The position numbers and the translations under genes were made by a program. Shown here piece by piece: positions 12,331-24,370 of a stretch of DNA of 64,000 nucleotides. Location of the stretch: NCBI RefSeq assembly GCF_003265705.1, contig NW_020312828.1, positions 59,956,212 through 60,020,211 on the forward strand. The letters are read 5' to 3'. A model generated the notes under the pieces. It had not been told where the DNA came from. It saw only the letters and a list, made by a program, of their open reading frames with translations, and did no database searches. The stretch comes from Callorhinus ursinus (lineage: Eukaryota > Chordata > Mammalia > Carnivora > Otariidae). Positions within the stretch are counted from its first letter, which is position 1; each line of letters starts with the position of its first letter.

Positions 12331-13254
12331 GTAACTATGATTGGCAGATGAATATGAAGAATGCCATAACCTGGAAATCATAATTTGAAGGCCAGAGAGT
12401 CACATTCACAAAGGCAAATGGAGGGGAAAAAAGTATGTCGGGAATAAAATATAATCTATGCATCCATTTAAAAATCAACACATGAAAGTAACGTTTTTAG
12501 TTTCAGTTTCATGATTCAGCCTTTCCAGTGTAAATAATTTATAAGAGAAGTGAGACAAGTATCAGGTTTGTGGGAAATATAAATTAATTTAGGTCTAAAA
12601 TTAGAAGAACGCTTCCCATAGACAGATGACAGGGGACATGAAGGGCAAGAGGAATTTGATGAAAACAGTAGGGGGACCACAGAACCACAGAACCACAGAA
12701 CCAGGCCAGCAGGCTGGTGGCCATTTGATAAAAGAAACAGAAGAGTCAAGATTCCAGGGTGACCAGAAGTTCATACACAGAAAGACAAATAACACAGGAC
12801 AAGAAAATGGATATCAAAGGACGTAGAGTTTGCAACATATTTGCTTTGTAGATCTGGCTTGAGGAAAAAGTGGGACATAGGCATAGGTTGCATTCAAGCA
12901 TCCAAATCTTCCTTTTAGGCTCTCTGGCACTTCCTCCAACCTTCAGTACCCAAAAGCCTCTGGCCCTGCATTTTCCTCTGTTCGTAGTGAGGGATGGTAT
13001 CAGGTATCTCTTGTTCACATGGTAATGCAAATGAGTCTGTCTGGACGTTACCATTTCTTTAATGGTGAAAGTAAAAGGGAATTCCAACTGCAACAGGGAA
13101 TTGGGCAGATTTAGAAGTGTCAGGATTCCTGACTCAGATTCTATCACATAAAGATGACCCTCTGTTGAAGAGAATTCTGTGTAGGGAAGAGGCATATTCT
13201 CAGCTAAATTCTATTTCTCAGAACAAATATAGTCTCACGGATGACGAGATATTT
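12331..13254. other. Unassigned interval with octamer tandem
   Basis: Apart from the octamer tandem at 12675-12701, I recognise nothing. A 149-codon minus-strand open frame (12746-13195) has no recognisable domain and no supporting splice context. Confidence 0.5.
12675..12701 (+). repeat. Tandem octamer (ACCACAGA)x3
   Basis: Three uninterrupted ACCACAGA units plus a partial ACC. Likely a recent replication-slippage product. Confidence 0.9.
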
Positions 13255-13437
13255 TGGTCCTGCTCAGACACTTAATACTGTATGACCTTGGGTAAGTCAC
13301 TCAACCACTCTGGGCCTAATTATTCTAAGCCTCAGAAATAAAACCACTTCCTGGGGATATTCTAAGATTTAAATTTATATAATTGGGTAGCTCACTTCTT
13401 GGCATTTAGGAAGTATTCATTAAACAGTAGTTTTTGT
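13255..13437 (+). repeat. MIR SINE, sense
   Basis: TGTATGACCTTGGGTAAGTC, ACTCAACCACTCTGGGCCT and a tail ending AAGTATTCATTAAACAGTAG match the sense MIR consensus in order. Confidence 0.85.
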
Positions 13438-13576
13438 TTCATATATACTATTACTGATATCATTGTTGTCCTTACACTTGGTGAGTGGTCTCCAAGGTGG
13501 GATGTTGCAACTCAGAATGGGTGTGAATGTTATTAACTATTGAGATGTGGGATGAAAACATACATACTTATATTAA

Positions 13577-13620
13577 TGTGTGTGTGTGGGTAGGTGGGTG
13601 GGCGGGTGTGTGGGTGTGGG
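13577..13620 (+). repeat. TG/GGGT-rich simple repeat with G-quadruplex motif
   Basis: A TG dinucleotide run grades into GGGT units. GGG runs lie at 13588-13590, 13596-13598, 13600-13602, 13604-13606, 13612-13614 and 13618-13620, with loops of 1 to 5 nt. This exceeds the standard G3+N1-7 intramolecular quadruplex rule. Confidence 0.9.
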
Positions 13621-13642
13621 TGTACACATAAAACCTAATTTA

Positions 13643-13845
13643 GGGGCACCTGGGTGCCTCAGATGGTTAAGCCTCTGCCTTCAGCTCAGGTCATGATCTC
13701 CAGGTCTTGGGATAGAGCCCCATGTTGGGCTCCCAGCTCTGCAGGGAGCCTTCTTCTCCCTTCTCCCTCTGCTTCTCCCCCTGCTTGTGCTCTGTTTCTC
13801 GCTCTCTCTCTCAAATGAATAAATAAAATCTTTAAAAAAAAAAAG
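13643..13845 (+). mobile_element. CAN SINE
   Basis: Starts GGGGCACCTGGGTGCCTCAG, with full CT-rich tail, AATGAATAAATAAAATC and A-tail. The TSD ACCTAATTTA is at 13633-13642 and 13846-13855. It lies 22 bp after a G-quadruplex tract. Confidence 0.95.
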
Positions 13846-13855
13846 ACCTAATTTA

Positions 13856-15964
13856 AAAATAGTTAAGCTTTACTAATATGTAAAGTATGGATTGACACTC
13901 ATGTTCTTAATTGATCTCTATATTGCTATTCATTCATCTCATAGGAAAAAAATCACCCTGTGTCTCTTGAGACAAAATGGGGTGCCCACAGTGTGGAAGA
14001 GTTGATGTGGTGCCTCCCTTGTTTGCCCTCTGTATACCGTGACTATGAACTATGTAATTTCATTTTCAAAAAGAACTCATAAAATAAACAAGTGCCTTGA
14101 AAGAATTCCTACAAAGAAACTATGAAATGAATGTGGTATTAATAAAAACACATAAATTTAAGAAAATAAGAAAATGCCAGCACTGGCATGTCCCCTATTC
14201 TTTAGATGAACTCCTTGTCTGCCATCCTAAGTCATTAAAACAGTAATGGCTGATAAGAGGGCATCAGCAAAAGAAATTGTCTATTGGAAGCTGACATCTA
14301 CTTTCATTAACAATGCATCACTACTAAGTAAAATAAAATTTATCTTAAAATGTTTGTCATCTCTTCCTTTAATTTTTCTGTTGTTCTGAATGTACTTTAG
14401 AAATATTCCAACATTAGGGGTGTAGTCTTAAAATTTTTTTTAAGGATGCAGCACTTAAAAATGTTCGGAAACCATTTCACTAAGTGCATAAGTTTCTTGC
14501 ATTTCAGGGATCTTTAATTTAATGGCAGGAAGAAGAAAACAATTTCAGTTGATCCTGGAGAAAATTTTAAATTTTGATTCCGCTTTGATATTAAATATGA
14601 ATATTTATTCCCAGGTAAAAGGAATCATTAATATTTCATTTTATTTTATTCAATTAGTTATTAAACACAGTCAACACTCAAAAAGCATAACGTTTATTAT
14701 TTACTTGCCCACCTTCTAGAACTTAGTCCTTTATGTCTAGTTCCCAAAGGTGTCACAAGATCATTTAATCTTTCTGCCCACCTCATGCCAGGCTGCTGGG
14801 AAGCTTTCTAGAGCCCAGGAAAAACCCTGATCTTAGAGCCTGAACTTATCTCTAGAAAATTCAAGGAACAGCATGGGAAAATAAAGATTACCTTCCTAAA
14901 ATAGTACCAGGACAATACATTGATGGGTTCCTCAATATTCCACAACTCCTACATGGCTAGGAGGTGATCAATCTATACATATAGCTAAAGGGATTCTAGC
15001 TCACTCCCTTTCAAGTCTACCTCCAGAGCAATTTATTCATTCTCTAAGAAAGCTCAGAAGGCTTTCCATAGTTGTGTTTTGTGTCCATGTGCTTCTAGGC
15101 TCATGGGAAGGATATTGTTAAATAAAAATAAGATATACTGGTATTTCTATTCGGAGGCATCACTTTTCTTGGTTGAGTAAGGACCCAAATTCATATAATA
15201 TTTTAGACAGGCTTTCATAATTCCTTGTTCTTCCAGCTGTGGCTTTCAAAATTCTCTTAAAACCAAACCTAGATCCTTGAAACCCTCTTTAACTGGGTAT
15301 ATTTTTGAAGCAAGAATGCCCTTCCAATTCTGCTCCGTAGTCAAGTGACCCTGAGATGGGCATGTGTGCATCGTAACTTCTCCCTGTGAGCCTGGGAGTC
15401 CCTGTCAGTAAAATAAGCATCATAATATCAGAATGCTCCCATGTTTCTGAGAGACATCCAGAGCAACTGAACATTTGCCTGGCGCTGCAGAATACTTGGG
15501 TGGAAGGCAGGCAGGACATGCTGCTAATATTCCTATCAGTGCCAATTTCCAGATGGAACTCTGGAGCTAAACTGAGTTCACTGCTTTTCAAAATCTGTTC
15601 GGTAAGTGCTCCCAGGGCTGGTATGGGCTATGGGGCTCGTTTGTTTTTCCTGGTCACCATGGAGCTGCTAGCTTCAATCACAGAGCATCAACTAGGAAAG
15701 AACAGTAAGTGCCAGAACCCACTGGCTGTCTTTGGAGAAGCGGAAGGGTGAGTAGCAGGAAGCAGTAAACCAAAACCATAGCTGCCAATAAATGACCTAG
15801 ACACTGTTTTCTTGGCATTTCTGTTTGAGTTCTTCATGGCTAAGCAAATCAAGACAAATGGTGGGGGGGCGGGGTGCTAGGGGAGATGAAGTTTTCTCAA
15901 GGATCCATTAAGGTGAATCTCTTAGCTATAAAGTAAGTGAAACTCTGGCAGAATAGCAGAGACA
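13856..15964. other. Unassigned interval
   Basis: About 2.1 kb with no repeat I recognise. Overlapping open frames on both strands at 15289-15751 (121 codons plus, 100 codons minus) have no recognisable domain. A G7-C-G4-N5-G4 run sits at 15863-15883. Confidence 0.5.
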
Positions 15965-16130
15965 GATCAGAGTTTAGATTTGGAATCATTTAGGCTAGAC
16001 AAGTTGCTCAAACGTTTCAAATCTCAGTTGCTCGCTTATAAAATGGGTATAGTAATATTTACCTAAGGCAATTGTTTAATAAGGTATATAAAGTGCAAAG
16101 CACAGTGCCATGCATATAGGGAGCCCCTGT
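15965..16130 (+). repeat. MIR SINE, sense
   Basis: TTAGATTTGGAATCATTTAG, CTTATAAAATGGGTATAGTA and AGTGCAAAGCACAGTGCCAT follow the MIR sense order from the tRNA-related head to the 3' part. Confidence 0.75.
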
Positions 16131-19100
16131 GACTGCAACTTTTGTTATTCTCGCCCTTGTAAAGGAGAGTATTCAACATTTAAACAAAAATATATAAGAT
16201 AATCCAAGGCTGTCTTAAGGCTTTCTCTACATTTCACTCCATCGTGGAGGAGACATGACATTTTAGGAGAAAAGCTGTAGGATATTTAAAAGTATTTAAA
16301 TTTCGAAGCCTGTGAAATTCCAGCACTATCTAATTTTAGTGGCTGCTAAACTCTATACATCTTGCTTTGCTTGGTTAGAAATCAAATGCTTTCCTTGACA
16401 ACAATCATTTTCACAAACACACTGGATGAAAGGTGATCCGAGTGCATGTTCAGGAAATCACTTTAAAAGCATGATTGATTTAACTCCCCCAGGATTACGA
16501 AGTAGGCACCACCCCACCCTAAACTATATGGTCAGGCTAGGATTAAGGATAGAAAGTCTCTTGAGCAATGTAGCAAAGTTCACAAAGCTACAGGACAGAA
16601 AAGGCAACATAGTAATTTAACCTTTGGAAATTTTGAGCCAAAATGCTTTCTGGCTAGTCCTTCCTCCTGGAGAAGCAGCTAGGCTTCTTTGTGGTCCTAT
16701 GCTTCTATTGATAGTTACTCTCTTCCTCTCCAGCCAGCCCAGAGCTGCTATCAGTAGCTTCAAATCCCATCCTCTCTCTCGGTAATTTTGTCTCAGTGGA
16801 ACTGGAAGATTACTTTCCTGCTATTTGAAGTTCCTGTGTCACTGAGGTATGCTGGCCCAGGGACTTAAAAGCCAATCCTTTATCACAGTTAAATGCATGA
16901 TAAGCAGAGAAAGGTTTTGACATTCAAACTGGCCCATTCTAGAACCTTTTAAAGGAAATGCTCACTCCAGTCTTTTAATAAAATTCAAATGAAAAGGTTC
17001 TGGATTTAATAATATGAAACAGAAAAATTATTCCATTTCCCCAGGAACTACCAGCTGCCTTGTTCAGATATTGGTTGGATGGTAGGGGCTGGGGGTAGGG
17101 GTGGGGGGAGCATGGGGATTTGTCCTGTAACATCTCTGAAAATTCAGGTGCCTCCTTTGACTCTAATACCTCAGAAGAATAATATGAGGGAGCTCTGGCA
17201 GGGGGCAATTCTTGAATCTCTCTACAGTATGTACAGTATAAAGGTAAATGTCCTTGGATATAGAACACTATTTCCAGGGCCACTGTGAATTCAATGACTA
17301 AGGCAAAATGTCCCTTAGTGGACTTTGTTCTTTCAATTTCTCTCTCTGCCCCCTCCCTGGCCCCATATATGAGGATGGGGAGCAGAGGACATAGAACTGA
17401 TGGATGGAGATGTGGTGGAGGGAAGGAGGGTGGGGCAGCTGATGTTTGATACATCAAGTCGATTCACTATTTTATCACCCAGAGAACAGAATTCCAAGAT
17501 TTCTCATCATGCCCAGAGGTTATTCTCTTTTTTTTTTTTCCATAAAGGGAATCTAAGAGGCTTTTATAGGAAACCAGCACTTACATGTTTCAATGAACTG
17601 AAAATCTACCTAAATGAATGGTGAGAGAAAAACCTAATACACCGTAGCCACCCAAATTTCACATAAACAAATTCCTCCTTGAAGGCACTGGGCTGTGTAA
17701 CACAGTAGAATCCCTATTTAACTGCCAGATTCAAAATGAAATAAGAACAAAGGTAACATTTCCAGGCTATGAAATGGTATTGCTAGGAGACTTAAAAAAT
17801 AATAGTAATAATAAAAGGAATGAGTAATCAAGTCATTAGATGTTCCGTAACTCTGATACTGCAATCCACATGTGTACAACTGCAACCATTTCTTGCTAAT
17901 TCTGACTGCTGTGATGTTTCAAAGGCCCATTTATTCATTTATCTCCCTCTGAGGCCAAATTACTATCACTTGCAGATCTCTCTCCTCAGTTTTGTTTCTA
18001 GCATTTCAATCATGTCCAATATATAAACAGAAGAGGTGGGTGTTTGGATCAATGTAGCTTAATTATAATCCTGCTTCTTAAATCTTGCTCATTTTCTTTT
18101 TCATTTATTCCAACAAGAGACAGTGGGCACTGACTGTTGTACGTATATGCTAGTCACTAATTTTTTTGAGTTACAGATCTATGGCTTGCCTGTCGATTTT
18201 GAAAGCAAAGGAGAAAGTCCTTTTGATTTCATTTTAGATTGCACAACTAAAATGAGCTTACAAGCATCTTTTTCTCTCTTCCCTATCCTCTTGCTTTCAT
18301 TGTGAAGACTACAATAAAATAAAAACACAAATGTAAAGAATTATTGGTTTAAATGTTTTTGGTCTGTCTTTCAAGCTATCTTTTGATGTTTGCCTCTAGA
18401 ACTCCAATGTTGCAACCACCACGGCTTGAAGTATTTCCCCCACCGCCTGTGCCATTTCAAACATTCTCTTAGTATTAAAACAAATCAGAATCAGGAGGTA
18501 TCTAATTGTGCTGGTTTTGATTTTGTTAATACAAAGTGAAAGATTAAAATGGAGCAGTAACAGCAAAAACATTTCTTAAAGTGGCAGTCATGGCTAACCA
18601 TTAAAGACAAAGAAGCTGAAAAACCAAACCTTAAAAACTTTAAAAAAACGAACCCCCCCCAAAAAAATGTTTTTTTCCAGGCAAGTACAATCATGACAGA
18701 GGGTGGCTTTATAACCTTTTTATAAAAACGTTACCGTTGGGCAAAAGGAGCTCCTGCGAAGGTTTTCAAATAAATCCTAACTGGTTCCCCCTACAACATT
18801 TACAAGCTCACATATTTTGTAACTGTCACTTTTGGTGGCAGTTGGCAAGTTTTGCAGTGGTCTGGGTGCTTCCCCGACATGCCTCCTCTCTGGTCTTGCT
18901 TTCTCAACTCTTTGCATGCTCTTCTGATTCTCCAGTTACCTCCAGGGCTGTACACCAGCCTTCCCTTTCTATAGCTCCATCATCATCACATCTGCAGGGC
19001 AACCGTCCCGGACTTCCCCACCCCCCCACCCCAAGATCCTTCAGGGAATCTGAAACTGTGCATCATTTGAACCAAAGGGATCTGTTCAGACTGTGCTATT

Positions 19101-19779
19101 TTAAGCTACCCAGCACTTCCTTTTTGATAATGATAATTATTATTCCAGATCTCACAGAAAACTGTTGCTGGGGAGGCTGGTATGAACAGGTAGAACTTTC
19201 CCTGTTCAACGCATACCAAAGTCAGTCATTAGTAGAAATTACAGCAAAATCTCCACCTTCCCTTACAATCTTAATTTCAAATGTTTTCAGGCATTATGCC
19301 ATCCCCCTTCTCTCTAGTGATCACTCTCTCTTCCCCTAAGCAACTGGGCGGGGTGGGGGGCGGCGTAGGCAGGTGACTTGCCAAGGTAAGGGAAGTCTTT
19401 CCAGGAATTGCTGAGTCCATGGATTTTACCCACTGGCAGAAAGTTAAGAAGAAGAGCTTCCCCCATAGACTTTTGTGTTGACCTTTCAATGTAAACTGAT
19501 CGCGGGTAAGCTTAAGTCTGATGCACACCTTGGCATGACATGGTCACCTACCAACCTCTGAGGCAAATTTTTCAATCCCCAAATTGGGAAATGTGGTTTC
19601 ACCACAGGAAATTGAGCATTTGGACCATGTGTCATAATTAATACCAACGATGCATTCAATCATAATTGTATTCATTTAACTAATGGTAAGAGTAATGTTT
19701 GCAGTGAAATATGATAGGGAGACAGGAACTGGCCAGACAGGCAGGTGGAAGAGGAACACTTTGAAAAAAAGGAACAAAC
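16131..19779. other. Unassigned interval, includes longest open frame
   Basis: About 3.6 kb with no repeat family I can name. It holds a strong G-quadruplex motif (17085-17117), a C-rich run (19016-19032), a G-rich run (19346-19360), and the longest open frame of the window (18737-19339, plus strand). That frame starts with TTG and has almost no internal Met. Confidence 0.5.
17085..17117 (+). other. G-quadruplex motif
   Basis: G runs at 17085-17088, 17091-17095, 17098-17101, 17103-17108 and 17114-17117, separated by 1-5 nt. The first four are four or more G long, which predicts a very stable fold. Confidence 0.85.
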
Positions 19780-20215
19780 AATATGAAGACAGAGATGGAG
19801 GAGTGTGTGGTACGTTCATAGACACTACACGAAGCTCATTACTACATGATTGCAAAGGGCCGCAAGAGGAGTGTCAAGGATGGAAACGGATACACAGGCA
19901 GGGGGACAGATCATCAAAGGCTTTGTGTATTGAGCCAATGAATGCAACATTTCATCCAGGAGGAGAGTGGATGAAGGAATTTGAACTGGAGTGGGAGATG
20001 CCCTGATTTGTATCTTATAAAAATGGCTGGTGGTGGTGTAGGAGAATAGATTGGAAAGGGGCAAGGCTGGAAGCAAGAGCATGTGCAGAAGTCGAGGTGA
20101 CAAATTATGGAGGGCCTCAACTAAGAATGTGACAGTGGGAAATGCAGAGAAAGGGCAGACAGTTTGGGAAAATGTTAGGAAGAGAGAACTGGCAGAGCTT
20201 CAGGACTAATAAAAT
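19780..20215 (-). mobile_element. L2-type LINE, antisense
   Basis: GGGGACAGATCATCAAAGGC, a TTTGTGTATTGAGCCAATGA region and GGGGCAAGGCTGGAAGCAAG match, in order, the antisense RT C-terminal region seen in the copy at 5160-5815. Not coding. Confidence 0.6.
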
Positions 20216-20294
20216 GTGAGCGATGACAGAACCTTTCATAATTAATGGAGACTGTGTTGACCCTCCAATATAAAGCTGGCCATCCGCCTGTATA

Positions 20295-20625
20295 TCAAAT
20301 CCATTTCCCTCTCAGGTACTCAAGGACTTTGCTTCTCTGAGCATACAACCTCTCTATCCTTATTTTATCTCCCTTTACTGAATCATTCCTATCAGCACAC
20401 AAACATGCTACAATAGCTCTTAAAAACAAAACAAAACAAAAACCTTTCTACTCCTCTTTTCCCCCTAAGCACCGCTTGATTTCTCTGCTCCCTTTTGTAG
20501 CCGAATGTCTTGTGTGAGTTGTTCATAACTGTTTCTCATTTTGTCACCACCCAATCTCTCTTGAACCCACTCCACACAAGCTTTTGTCCCCAACACTACT
20601 CAAACTTCTCTTGCCAAGTGTCCAG
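20295..20625 (+). mobile_element. L2-type LINE, sense, RT N-terminal region
   Basis: The plus-strand frame around 20550-20640 reads SLLNPLHTSFCPQH, closely matching the LLNPLQSGFCPQHSTETAL block at the start of the L2-type RT domain. Upstream TGAATCATTCCTATCAGCAC and GCTCCCTTTTGTAG also fit. It lies 80 bp from an L2 piece of opposite orientation. Confidence 0.7.
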
Positions 20626-20924
20626 TAAAAATAACTTTGACTCTATCCCACGGGGCACACCTAAAGACAGTGTAGGCACAATTCAGTGCAGTCTTGCTCA
20701 GAGATGTGTAGTATTTATACTCTGGCACCTGCAGCAGTGGTTAAGGGCCATCTAGGGGAGGGTGGGAGATAATAAATTCCTGAGCATTCCTGGCTCTCTT
20801 TGTGAGAGGCAAAGCAGGTTGCTGAAACTAGAGACCAGTCCTTTTACAAAGAGACGTAGGTGTTGGCTGTTAGAAGAGAGTACAAAAGCCAGTGTTCACA
20901 AAAATGGCATAAGGAAGGTGAACC

Positions 20925-21053
20925 CAAAATGTGGTCCCCAGACTGGAAGTATCAGAATTGCCTGGGAATTTGTTGGAAATAGAAATACCCTAATTCTCCA
21001 AATTACAAGCCCTCCAGGTCACTCTAATGTACATTATGGTTTGAGGACCACTT
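20925..21053 (+). mobile_element. MER20-type hAT MITE
   Basis: AAATGTGGTCCCCAGACTGG, GAATTGCCTGGGAATTTGTT and AAGCCCTCCAGGTCACTCTA follow the MER20 consensus. The middle is missing a block. The right end reads GGTTTGAGGACCACTT. Confidence 0.75.
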
Positions 21054-21213
21054 CATAAAATCTTTGTGATAAAAGCATAACTACATTATCCTTTTTTTAT
21101 AGATAAGGAGAGTCCAGGAGATTTTGACCCCATTATTTTAACACCACAGTAGTGTGACTCCACATTTGTGAATATAAACTTTAAATCAAAATTAAAACAT
21201 GGATGAATTTTTA

Positions 21214-21412
21214 TTTTTTTTATTTTTTTTATTTTTTTAAAGATTTTTTATTTATTTATTTGAGAGAGAGAAAGAGAGATACAGAGCACGAGAGGGAAGA
21301 GGGTCAGAGGGAGAAGCAGACTCCCTGCTGAGCAGGGAGCCTGATGTGGGGCTCGAGGATCATGACCTGAGCCGAAGGCAGTCGCTTAACCAACTGAGCC
21401 ACCCAGGCGCCC
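21214..21412 (-). mobile_element. CAN SINE, antisense, perfect 16-bp TSD
   Basis: Reverse-complement SINE: T-rich start, AAAGATTTTTTATTTATTTA, and terminal GAGCCACCCAGGCGCCC. The TSD CATGGATGAATTTTTA is at 21198-21213 and 21413-21428 with no mismatch, so the insertion is young. Confidence 0.97.
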
Positions 21413-21428
21413 CATGGATGAATTTTTA

Positions 21429-22279
21429 ATCAAGAAAATATTTCCTACAGCAAGCTATATTACATCAATTTAATTTCTCGATAGTGTTTTTATACATTAC
21501 ACTTAAGTCTTTTACTATTGACTTAAATTAATTAATATCCCTGGGAGTAATACAATGCACTATTACTTTATGAAGAAATTTTAGTTGGTCAATAAAAACT
21601 TTTATTTTGTCTAAATCAAACTTTTATGGTCATAGATTTAGCTAATCTGAAATTTGTTTTGTGGTGATTATTTTTATAAAGTCAATTATTTTCCAGGCCA
21701 AATTTTACAAAACTACATTTTGTCAATAAGAGTTGATTTCTCAATTTTTAGTTAGTAGCATATTTTATAGTGAACGGTTTTAAATACTGTCCATTTTACT
21801 TCATGTAGATTAGTTCGACAAGTTAAAAATTGGGTAAAATACTCCATGCTTATCCTTGTTTCTCAGCTAAATCATGCCATAAAAAGTTATCATCATCACA
21901 GAAGTACCCTATTGTCAAAATTCCCCACCCATCAGAAATTATTTAGTGCAAGCAGTTTTTCCATAACTTCTTATCCTTGAGAGATTACCTTAAATGTGTA
22001 TTTCTAATCTCTTCCAGAATTGATCTAGTATGTTTTGTCAATGTAGAATGTGAGAAGCCGTGCTCTCAGAATTCTGCTGGCTTAAGACAATGTGGAACTT
22101 CAACAAAGTGGTTTATTCTTGTTGTTTACTGAGTGCAAATAACAAACAGATTTAAAAATACAGAGGAAACAAGGGGATTACTGAAATTTTCCACAACGTA
22201 TGCACCCAATCTCATGACTTCCCTCTCTCTCTTGCTTTGGCAGCAAGAACAATTATAAAGTAAAAATAATAATTAAATT
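21429..22279. other. Unassigned AT-rich interval
   Basis: AT-rich sequence without a recognised repeat or open frame of note. Confidence 0.5.
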
Positions 22280-22470
22280 TAAAGCTTATGCAGTGTTCTC
22301 CGTATGGCAGGCATTGTTCAAGTCCTCTACATTTATTAACTCATTTAATCTTCTAAATAACCACGAGTTAGGTACAATAAACAGCACTTTATTGATGTGA
22401 AAATTAAGCCTTAGAGAGGTTATGTAAAACCCAAATTTCCAATCTAGACAATCTATAAGTAGAGACTATC
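22280..22470 (-). repeat. MIR SINE, antisense
   Basis: ATGGCAGGCATTGTTCAAGT, TATTAACTCATTTAATCTTC, CACGAGTTAGGTACAATAAA and TTAAGCCTTAGAGAGGTTAT are the antisense MIR landmarks in order. Confidence 0.85.
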
Positions 22471-22895
22471 TCTTAATGGCTATGTTATACTTCATAGACA
22501 AATAAGAAAGAAAAATAGCCAGCTGCTTCATTTTCCAGGGATGACAGCTCCCTCTCATTCTCTTTCCTCTTTTCCTTTATGCTCTCAGTCTCTTCTAACC
22601 AAGCTTCTTCCTCTTTCCACCCCAGCCAACTTCCTCTAGCTCCTTTCCTTCTCATATCTTCCAAACTCCTTCCAGGATGCTTTATAATTTTGTGAAATAA
22701 GATTTCCCCCTTCTTTTAGGACTTCTCTAATATATATCTTCAAACAGATCTTAAACTGCTAAAGAAAATTTCTCCTTATTTCCCCCCTCCCTCTTTCTCT
22801 CCCCCCCTTTTCACCCCTGCAATACAAATAAATATAGGTAAAATCCAATAAAAAAGATAGAAATACATCCTTGGTTAACCCAAAATAAGAAGGAA
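22471..22895. other. Unassigned interval, pyrimidine-rich
   Basis: C/T-rich stretch (about 22545-22820, including CTTTCTCTCCCCCCCTTTTC) with no repeat assignment. It ends where the L1M relic begins. Confidence 0.5.
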
Positions 22896-24370
22896 ATAAG
22901 GAACAGAAAAAAATAATAATTTGTGTTACAAACAAAATTTAAAATGATAGACAAAAGCAATATCAATGTCCACAATAAATGTAAATGGGCTAAAGATTCC
23001 ACTTAAAAGGCGGATATTGTCACATCAGCTCAAAAACACCAAAACAAACTATATGTTATTTATAAAAGTTACATTTTAAATAGACACAACCAGGTTGGAA
23101 GTAGAGGTAGAAAATGGTATACTAAGAGTGAAAAGCTTGTGTGGCTCTATTAATATGTAAAAATAACATTCAAAACAAAATTACCTGAGATAAGAAAGAT
23201 ATTTTCATAATAAAGGATAAATTTATCAAGAAGATAATACAATCCTAAATGTGTATACATCTGATAGCAAGGCATTAAATTACATGAAGCACGAACTGAC
23301 ATAACAAAAGGGAAAACTATACAAATCCATGATCATAGTTGAAGACTTTAATACTCCTTTGTTAATAAATGATAAAGTAGACAAAAAAAGATATAGACGA
23401 TTTGAACATTATCAACCAATTTGCCCTAGCAATAACTAACAGAAAATACATGTATACATGTATTAATCATCAACAGAAAATATATCCTGGATCATAAAAC
23501 ATGTCTTAATAAATTTTAAAGGATTAGAATCTTATAGAATATATTCTTTGACCCAAACAGAAGAAAATTAAAACTCAGTAATAATATACCAAGAAAACCC
23601 CCAAGTATTTTTAATAAGCAATATACAAGTAAAATGGCCCATAGCTCAAAGAAGAAATCACAAGGAAAATTAAAAAACCTTAACTGAATAATAAAAACAA
23701 TCAAAATTTGTGGAATTAAGCTAAGCAATTCTTAGGGCAAAATTCACCAGGCTTTCATGATAAAAACCTTTTGCAATTAAGAATAGAAGTGAACATCCTC
23801 GATTTGATAAAAAAAAAGCATTTTAAAAAAACCTACAGTTAACATTATATTAATGATAAAATATTGAAGATGATATCTGCTCTCTTCACTTATATTCAAC
23901 ATTTTTAAGCCCTAATCAATGCAATGGGGCAAAAAAATACAATTTGAAGAGATAAGTATTTCTTTAATTTGCAGAAAACAAAGTTGTTTATGTGTAAAAT
24001 CCTAAGAAATCAGCAGAATAATAAATAATAATAAACAAGTTCTCAGATAGAAGATCTGATTTTAAGTTACTATAAAACTACAGTAATCAGGAGAGTGACA
24101 TAAGGAGAGTCAAATACATTAATGAAATAGGAAAGTTTGGAAACAGACCCATCCTTATACGATCAGTTGATATTTGACAAAGGCACCAAAGTAATTCAAA
24201 GGAGAAAGAACAATGTTTGCAATAAATGGTATTGAAACCATTGGATATGTACAAAACAAACAAACAACTCCTTTCTAATTTAAGAGGACTGAGAGGACTA
24301 AATATGAAAGCTAAAATACATTAAAAAAAATCTTTCTAATAGTGGAAGCAGGCAAAAATTCCTTTCAGAA
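22896..24370 (+). mobile_element. L1M relic, sense, internally deleted
   Basis: From about 22960 to 23740 the sequence follows the ORF2 endonuclease region (CACAATAAATGTAAATGGGC, AATCCTAAATGTGTATACAT, CATAGTTGAAGACTTTAATA). From about 23820 it jumps to RT and C-terminal ORF2 segments (GAAACAGACCCATCCTTATA near 24140). Numerous stops leave no function. The minus-strand open frames here are shadows. Confidence 0.8.

Noticed and set aside
12746..13195. 149-codon minus-strand open frame as a gene
   Set aside because: No recognisable domain and no splice or promoter context; a length of this order is expected by chance in 64 kb.
16975..17457. 160-codon minus-strand frame, proline-rich start, as a gene
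   Set aside because: The proline-rich part is the complement of a G-rich tract, a plus-strand frame overlaps it, and no family resemblance is seen.
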